Part shown: positions 6,934 through 9,326 of the stretch, in pieces
How positions within the stretch are numbered: position 1 is the first letter of the stretch
Layout: each line of letters starts with the position of its first letter
Origin: Verrucomicrobiota bacterium
GTDB taxonomy: Bacteria; Verrucomicrobiota; Verrucomicrobiia; Limisphaerales; CAZBKV01
Assembly (NCBI GenBank): GCA_021160185.1
Contig: JAGHDA010000060.1
Location: forward strand, 1-9,326
Direction: 5' to 3'
DNA length: 9,326 bases
Position numbers and translations under genes: made by a program
The notes under the pieces: generated by a model
The model's input: the letters and a program-made list of their open reading frames with translations, nothing else
What the model was told of the DNA's origin: nothing
Databases searched by the model: none

Positions 6934-8241
6934 TTACTCTTCATTCCCGCAATCGCCCCTCTCGCGGTCTTCCTCCAAAGGCCCGCGGTCGAGGCCGATG
7001 TCCGGCCGATAATAGCTTCCCGGGACCTCGATCCGCGAGAGAGTTCCGTACACTTTTCCCCGCGCCGTCGCCGCGCTCGGCCCTGTGGCGCAGACCTCGG
7101 CCAGGCGCTGTCCCTCGGCCGTGAGCCTTCCGGAGGGATCCGGGCGGACCTCGTTCCACCACACATCGCACAGCGGTTCGCCCAGCAGGCGCACGGGAAA
7201 GGCGGGCGTTTTGACCTCGGGATACGGGAATCCGTATCCCACCAAAGCTGCGGAAACCCCCGCGCGGGCTTCCTTCCGGAACCGGATCGGAGGCGGTCGG
7301 TCGCGCACGCACGCTTCCAGGACCGCGAGGGGGTTTTCCAGCATGCGCAGGATCAACGGTCCGGAGGTCACGCCCAGCCGCACGTTGTATTCGAGCAGGC
7401 GCCACTTGCCTCCCCGCCGGGCGGCGGTGGCCTGGACGGGGCCGTGGAAGCCGGTTTCCCGAAACCACGGCAGAAGAGGGCGGATCAACGCGCGCGCCAA
7501 GCCGTAGCGGTCTTCGGGGTCCGCCTCGACTGTGCCGCCCAGCGGCACGCCGGCGAGCGGCCCCAGGTCGGCGGCGAAGCTCCGTTTGTATTCCCGATTG
7601 GTCGCGAGCGGCCACACTTGCCCCGCGCTGATCAACGCGATATGGCCGGCTTCGTCGGCGCCCATGTATTCCTGAAGAAACACGCCCTCGGCGAAATCCA
7701 GGTGCGGAAGCCACGCGGCGGTTTCCTCCGGCGAGCGGCACACGATGGTGTGGACCGGGCTTTCGGGGGAACAGAGCGGATTTTTGATCACCCAGGCGAT
7801 GGGCCGGCGTTCGAGCAGGCGCTCGGCCTCGATCCGGTTGCGGGCTACGTAGGCGCGAGGCGCGGGCACGCCGCAGCGCCGGCACAGTCTGCGAGCGAAA
7901 TCGCGGTCCCGCTCCAGCCGCATTCCTTCCAGCGAAGGGGCGAAGATCCCACGTTCCAGGAGGATTCCCGCCTCGGGCCGACGCATCCAGTCAATTGACA
8001 TCGGTAGGATCCAGTCCGGATCGGCTTCCCGAATCGCTTTTTCCCAGCTTCCGTCCCGTTCCGGCTCGAAAACAGGCCCCGCCAAGCTTGCCGGATAGCG
8101 CCCCATGGGCCTCGTCAGCAAGACGAGCGCCTCCGCTCCGCATTCCCGCAGGATCGTTCCGTGGCTGTGGGCGAAGGAGCCCGCGCCCAGGATCAAGACG
8201 CGGCGGCTGCTTTTCGATCGGCTCGGAGAGGCTCGTTTCAT
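6934..8241 (-). CDS. Divergent PurD-like (GAR synthetase family) ATP-grasp protein
   Basis: This is a 435-residue protein, the length of PurD, which ligates glycine to phosphoribosylamine in purine synthesis. The order of blocks follows PurD: an N-terminal Rossmann-like strand and glycine loop VLILGAGSFAHSHG (15-28), ATP-grasp strand VIKN (151-154, Lys 153), VFLQEYMGADEAGHIAL (187-203), REYKRSFAADLGP (216-228), LLEYNVRLG (282-290), GYGFPYPE (335-342) and a closing YYRPDIG (410-416). Signature residues differ: PurD's DHKR...TGGMG block is EYKR...GVPLGG, and the acidic RFGDPE block after the Glu-x-Asn metal motif is RLGVTSG. The ATP and Mg sites may survive (Glu 284, Asn 286), but the classical substrate contacts look altered, so it is probably a paralog with another amine or acid substrate. 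The ATG at 8241 has GAGGG four bases upstream. Its stop abuts alr. Confidence 0.82.
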   Translation of the reverse strand: MKRASPSRSKSSRRVLILGAGSFAHSHGTILRECGAEALVLLTRPMGRYPASLAGPVFEPERDGSWEKAIREADPDWILPMSIDWMRRPEAGILLERGIFAPSLEGMRLERDRDFARRLCRRCGVPAPRAYVARNRIEAERLLERRPIAWVIKNPLCSPESPVHTIVCRSPEETAAWLPHLDFAEGVFLQEYMGADEAGHIALISAGQVWPLATNREYKRSFAADLGPLAGVPLGGTVEADPEDRYGLARALIRPLLPWFRETGFHGPVQATAARRGGKWRLLEYNVRLGVTSGPLILRMLENPLAVLEACVRDRPPPIRFRKEARAGVSAALVGYGFPYPEVKTPAFPVRLLGEPLCDVWWNEVRPDPSGRLTAEGQRLAEVCATGPSAATARGKVYGTLSRIEVPGSYYRPDIGLDRGPLEEDRERGDCGNEE

Positions 8242-8368
8242 GGTTCCCTCAAACGCTTCCCGAGCTTGAGCTTGCCTCCGGAGGTCGGCCGGGCCAAGAC
8301 CGAACCGCCTCCGCCGGGGAAAGCGAACGGGAACAGCCGCGTCTGGGGCGGCCGGGCCGAAAGTCGGT
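8242..8368. other. 127-base intergenic region between era and the PurD-like gene
   Basis: This is the largest clean gap in the right half of the window and the likely place for a promoter of the six-gene run. It contains the perfect palindrome CCTCCGGAGG at 8275-8284, 33 bases before the ATG, and two copies of the 10-mer CGGCCGGGCC at 8286-8295 and 8349-8358. No AT-rich -10 element or hairpin-plus-T-tract terminator could be picked out, so readthrough from era is possible. Confidence 0.4.
8275..8284. repeat. Perfect 10-base palindrome upstream of the PurD-like gene
   Basis: CCTCCGGAGG is self-complementary over all ten bases and sits 33 bases before the PurD-like ATG, next to one copy of the CGGCCGGGCC repeat. 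Such a position would suit a regulator-binding site. The region's high GC content makes chance occurrence fairly likely. Confidence 0.2.
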
Positions 8369-9286
8369 TTAGAGGAGAAGCTTGCGGTCCACGATCACGT
8401 CCAAGTCCAGAAAGACCTTTTTGCCGAGCGCCTGCTCCAACTCCTTCCGCGCCGCCGCGCCGATTTCCTTGATCTTGCGCCCGCCCGCGCCGATGAGCAT
8501 CCGCTGGTAACGGTCGTTGGCGGCGAGAATGGCGGCCTTGATTTCGATGAGCGGGTTGCCGCGCCGATCGCTCCGCTCCCGCACCAGGTCCACCTCCACC
8601 GCGGTGCGGTAGGGCACCTCCTGGCCGGTCATCAGGTAGACCTTTTCCCGGATCAACTCGCCGATGAGAAATTCCTTGCCGGCGTTGGTGACCTGATCCT
8701 CCGGATAAAGCGGGGGGCCTTCGGGCAAATGGCGGAGGATGGCCTGCTTGAGCTTCTCGATCCCGAGTCCTTCCAACCCCGAGGTCTCCACGGTTTCGGC
8801 GTAGCGGCCCGCCTGCGCCTTCCAATGCGCCAGCGCCGGCCGTTCGGGAATGTCGCATTTGTTGAGGCACAGGATGAGGGGCTTGTCCGCGCCGCGAAGC
8901 GCCTGAACGGTCAATTCGTCCTCAGGGCCGACCGCGCGGCTGGGATCGACCACGTGGACCACGACGTCCACGCCTTGCAGGGCTTCCCGGGCGCGGCGGT
9001 GAAGCGTCTCAACCAGTTTGCTGGGATGGGTTTTGAAAAAACCCGGCGTGTCCACGAAGACAATCTGTCCTTCCGGGGCGTGGACGATTCCGTGGATGGG
9101 GTCGCGGGTCGTTTGAGGCTTGGGGGTGACCACGGAAACCTTGCTCCCCACCAGCCGGTTGAGAAGGGTTGATTTGCCGGCATTGGTCCGGCCTACCAAC
9201 ACCGCCAGGCCGGCGCGGAAGCCGGGGCGGGGTTCAGGGAAAGCCGATTTGGGAGAAGAAGCGGGGCGCGGCGATTCCTCGTTCAT
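8369..9286 (-). CDS. era: GTPase Era, 30S ribosome assembly factor
   Basis: This 305-residue protein is close to the usual Era length. It binds 16S rRNA near its 3' end and couples GTP hydrolysis to small-subunit maturation. The G domain shows G1 GRTNAGKST (32-40), G2 within PKPQTTRDPIHGI (55-67), G3 DTPGF (79-83), G4 NKCD (142-145) and a G5 region around ETSGLEGLG (167-175). The linker YPEDQVTNAGKEFLIGELIR (194-213, marks Era rather than Der or other TRAFAC GTPases) leads into the C-terminal KH domain, whose GxxG loop lies in LIGAGGRKIKEIG (264-276). About 22 extra residues, rich in Pro and Ser, precede the G domain. The C-terminus stops soon after the last KH strand (VIVDRKLLL). The ATG at 9286 has only a weak AAAGCG upstream. 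It is 16 bases from the putative end of an upstream gene. Confidence 0.97.
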   Translation of the reverse strand: MNEESPRPASSPKSAFPEPRPGFRAGLAVLVGRTNAGKSTLLNRLVGSKVSVVTPKPQTTRDPIHGIVHAPEGQIVFVDTPGFFKTHPSKLVETLHRRAREALQGVDVVVHVVDPSRAVGPEDELTVQALRGADKPLILCLNKCDIPERPALAHWKAQAGRYAETVETSGLEGLGIEKLKQAILRHLPEGPPLYPEDQVTNAGKEFLIGELIREKVYLMTGQEVPYRTAVEVDLVRERSDRRGNPLIEIKAAILAANDRYQRMLIGAGGRKIKEIGAAARKELEQALGKKVFLDLDVIVDRKLLL

Positions 9287-9302
9287 CGTTGGGAAGCGCT
9301 TT

Positions 9303-9326
9303 CTACTGGACGATCAGATCAAACTC
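9303..9326 (-). CDS. Possible last seven codons of an upstream gene
   Basis: Reading the minus strand from the window edge in one frame gives EFDLIVQ and then TAG, ending 16 bases before the era start. That spacing would fit an operon neighbour. Seven codons are too few to identify a product or even to prove the frame is coding. Confidence 0.25.
   Translation of the reverse strand, partial: EFDLIVQ

Noticed and set aside
6478..7998. A 506-codon open frame on the plus strand opposite alr and the PurD-like gene
   Set aside because: It spans two minus-strand genes with family motifs, and its Arg/Gly/Pro-rich translation is typical of an antisense shadow.
9317..9326. GAGTTTGATC on the minus strand, resembling the 5' end of 16S rRNA
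   Set aside because: The match stops after ten bases; the following sequence does not continue like 16S rRNA and runs within 31 bases into the era start.

Overview
All identifiable genes in this GC-rich window lie on the minus strand, so gene order is read from high to low coordinates. The compact, overlapping genes, the signal-peptide protein ending in Phe and the ATE/Bpt-like transferase suggest a Gram-negative bacterium. The protein flavour (HEAT-like SirB1/transglutaminase-like protein, divergent PurD-like ATP-grasp enzyme, ACT-domain malic enzyme start) reminds me of the Verrucomicrobiota/PVC group. That placement is an impression, not a demonstration.

Layout in transcription order: (1) 9326-9303, at most the last seven codons of an unidentified gene; (2) era, the ribosome-assembly GTPase; (3) a 127-base gap holding a 10-base palindrome and a repeated GC-rich 10-mer; (4) a tight six-gene run: a divergent PurD-like ATP-grasp protein, alanine racemase (alr), an arginyl/leucyl-tRNA-protein-transferase-like GNAT protein, a secreted protein that is probably an outer-membrane beta-barrel, and the ATPase and permease of a ribose-type ABC importer; (5) a 97 to 213 base gap, depending on the start chosen for the next gene, with an inverted repeat and a sigma-54-like -24/-12 sequence; (6) a SirB1-like transglutaminase-fold protein; (7) the first 68 codons, cut by the window edge, of a protein with an N-terminal ACT domain, most likely an NAD-dependent malic enzyme.

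The six-gene run is the part worth attention. Its junctions are: stop directly followed by ATG, ATGA overlap, ATGA overlap, 28-base gap, 16-base overlap. It therefore looks like one translationally coupled operon. It combines an enzyme that makes D-alanine, an ATP-grasp ligase that has lost PurD signature residues, a protein of a family that transfers amino acids from tRNA, a probable outer-membrane protein and an importer core without its binding protein. A pathway that activates or attaches amino acids at the envelope would be consistent with this, but it is inference; shared transcription of unrelated genes is the simpler alternative. No tRNA, rRNA, CRISPR array, insertion sequence or convincing intrinsic terminator was seen, and no gene-free stretch exceeds 300 bases.
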